Assembly: GCF_007827275.1 (NCBI RefSeq)
Contig: NZ_VISE01000001.1
Location: 1,922,001 to 1,986,000 of the forward strand
Direction of reading: 5' to 3'
DNA length: 64,000 nucleotides
Origin: Gillisia sp. Hel_I_86
GTDB taxonomy: Bacteria > Bacteroidota > Bacteroidia > Flavobacteriales > Flavobacteriaceae
A model generated the notes under the pieces. That model worked only from the letters and a program-made list of their open reading frames with translations, was not told the DNA's origin and searched no databases. A program made the translations under genes and the position numbers. Positions 63,647 through 64,000 of the stretch are shown here, in pieces. How positions within the stretch are numbered: position 1 is the first letter of the stretch; the number at the start of each line of letters is the position of its first letter.

Positions 63647-64000
63647 ATGAAAAAAGAATATTACATAAAAAACATGGTTTGTAGTCGCTGTATAAAAGTG
63701 CTGCGAAATGAATTGTTGGATGGGGAAGTGGATGTTCTGGAGGTTGTTCTTGGAAAGATAGTTATTAAGACCACTTATGAAGACAGGGATAAGATTAAGA
63801 TCCTAAAGGTATTGCATGAAAACGGTTTTGAGCTATTGGATGCCCCGGCAACTATTATTTCTGAGAGGGTCAAGATAGAACTTATAAACCTATTTAATGT
63901 CGTTCCAATGGTGTTGCCAGGTAAACTTTCAGACTACTTGGTTCAAAAAACCAACATGGACTATTCTAAAATCAGTAAAGTTTTCTCTTCAACAGAAAAT
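63647..64000 (+). CDS. AraC-type regulator with N-terminal HMA-like metal motif (3' truncated)
   Basis: The 118 codons run off the right edge. The start MKKEYYIKNMVCSRCIKVLR carries a CxxC (Cys12, Cys15) on a ferredoxin-like fold (VLEVVLGKIVIK, HENGFELLD). Residues 75-118 start a helical stretch with LSDYLVQKTNMDYSKISKVF, the first helices of an AraC HTH. This layout matches small Bacteroidetes AraC proteins next to metal genes, so it probably senses metal and controls the efflux genes. Confidence 0.82.
   Translation, partial: MKKEYYIKNMVCSRCIKVLRNELLDGEVDVLEVVLGKIVIKTTYEDRDKIKILKVLHENGFELLDAPATIISERVKIELINLFNVVPMVLPGKLSDYLVQKTNMDYSKISKVFSSTEN

Overview
The window comes from a chromosome of a low-GC Bacteroidetes, most probably a marine member of the Flavobacteriaceae (Gramella/Gillisia/Zunongwangia-like; I cannot name the species). 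The evidence is the exosortase F pair, the GYDIA-type GHMP kinase next to class II HMG-CoA reductase, the HYC_CC_PP-type protein, two POT transporters, weak ribosome binding sites, and promoters of the Bacteroidetes TAnnTTTG type. Several families of short intergenic repeats recur across the window.

Layout. 1-1401: the end of a PAS histidine kinase and a response regulator. 1561-5803: a dinB-dnaE2 translesion pair behind a promoter overlaid by two palindromes. 5804-14665: a tRNA-Phe integration hotspot. It holds a duplicated [tRNA 3'-end / terminator / GIY-YIG gene] module, one copy wrecked and carrying an IS630-type element. Next to it is a ~6.8 kb integrative element bounded by 24-bp direct repeats that overlap the tRNA-Phe 3' end. 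This element encodes a tyrosine integrase, an RteC-like protein, a small HTH protein, a phage/plasmid-type replication protein behind 21-bp iterons, an XRE regulator, and a run of small lipoprotein or membrane-protein cargo genes. 14786-22423: a plus-strand envelope operon (coaX, outer-membrane protein, TPR protein, lptC, small membrane protein, CNNM/CBS protein, PpiD-like isomerase). 23003-25677: a GDCCVxC protein and two mevalonate-pathway genes on the minus strand. 25868-32218: DPP IV, two POT peptide transporters (the first frameshifted), and a glutamate-5-kinase-like protein. 32490-38223: a thioredoxin-like protein facing a minus-strand block of comEC, NlpC/P60 lipoprotein, lpxB, a small membrane protein and surE. 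38374-40617: a tail-specific protease. 41425-43170: an IS1634-type transposase set among duplicated repeats. 43293-50325: the cell-shape operon purH-mreB-mreC-mreD-mrdA-rodA (minus strand). 50469-53678: an ABC permease, a GAF/fRMsr protein and the xrtF pair. 53800-64000: a metal-efflux island with visibly more G+C in its coding sequence. It holds an HYC_CC_PP protein, CusA/CusC/CusB-type RND efflux, DUF3347 and TRASH-like metal proteins, a PII-like regulator, and the start of an AraC-type regulator with a CxxC metal motif.

How the parts work together: peptide catabolism is suggested by DPP IV next to peptide importers. Envelope building is represented by lptC, lpxB, PpiD and the Mre/PBP2/RodA elongasome. 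The metal island looks like a complete efflux, periplasmic-binding and sensing set. The most interesting material is the tRNA-Phe hotspot, with a small replicative integrative element and a self-duplicated GIY-YIG/tRNA module.
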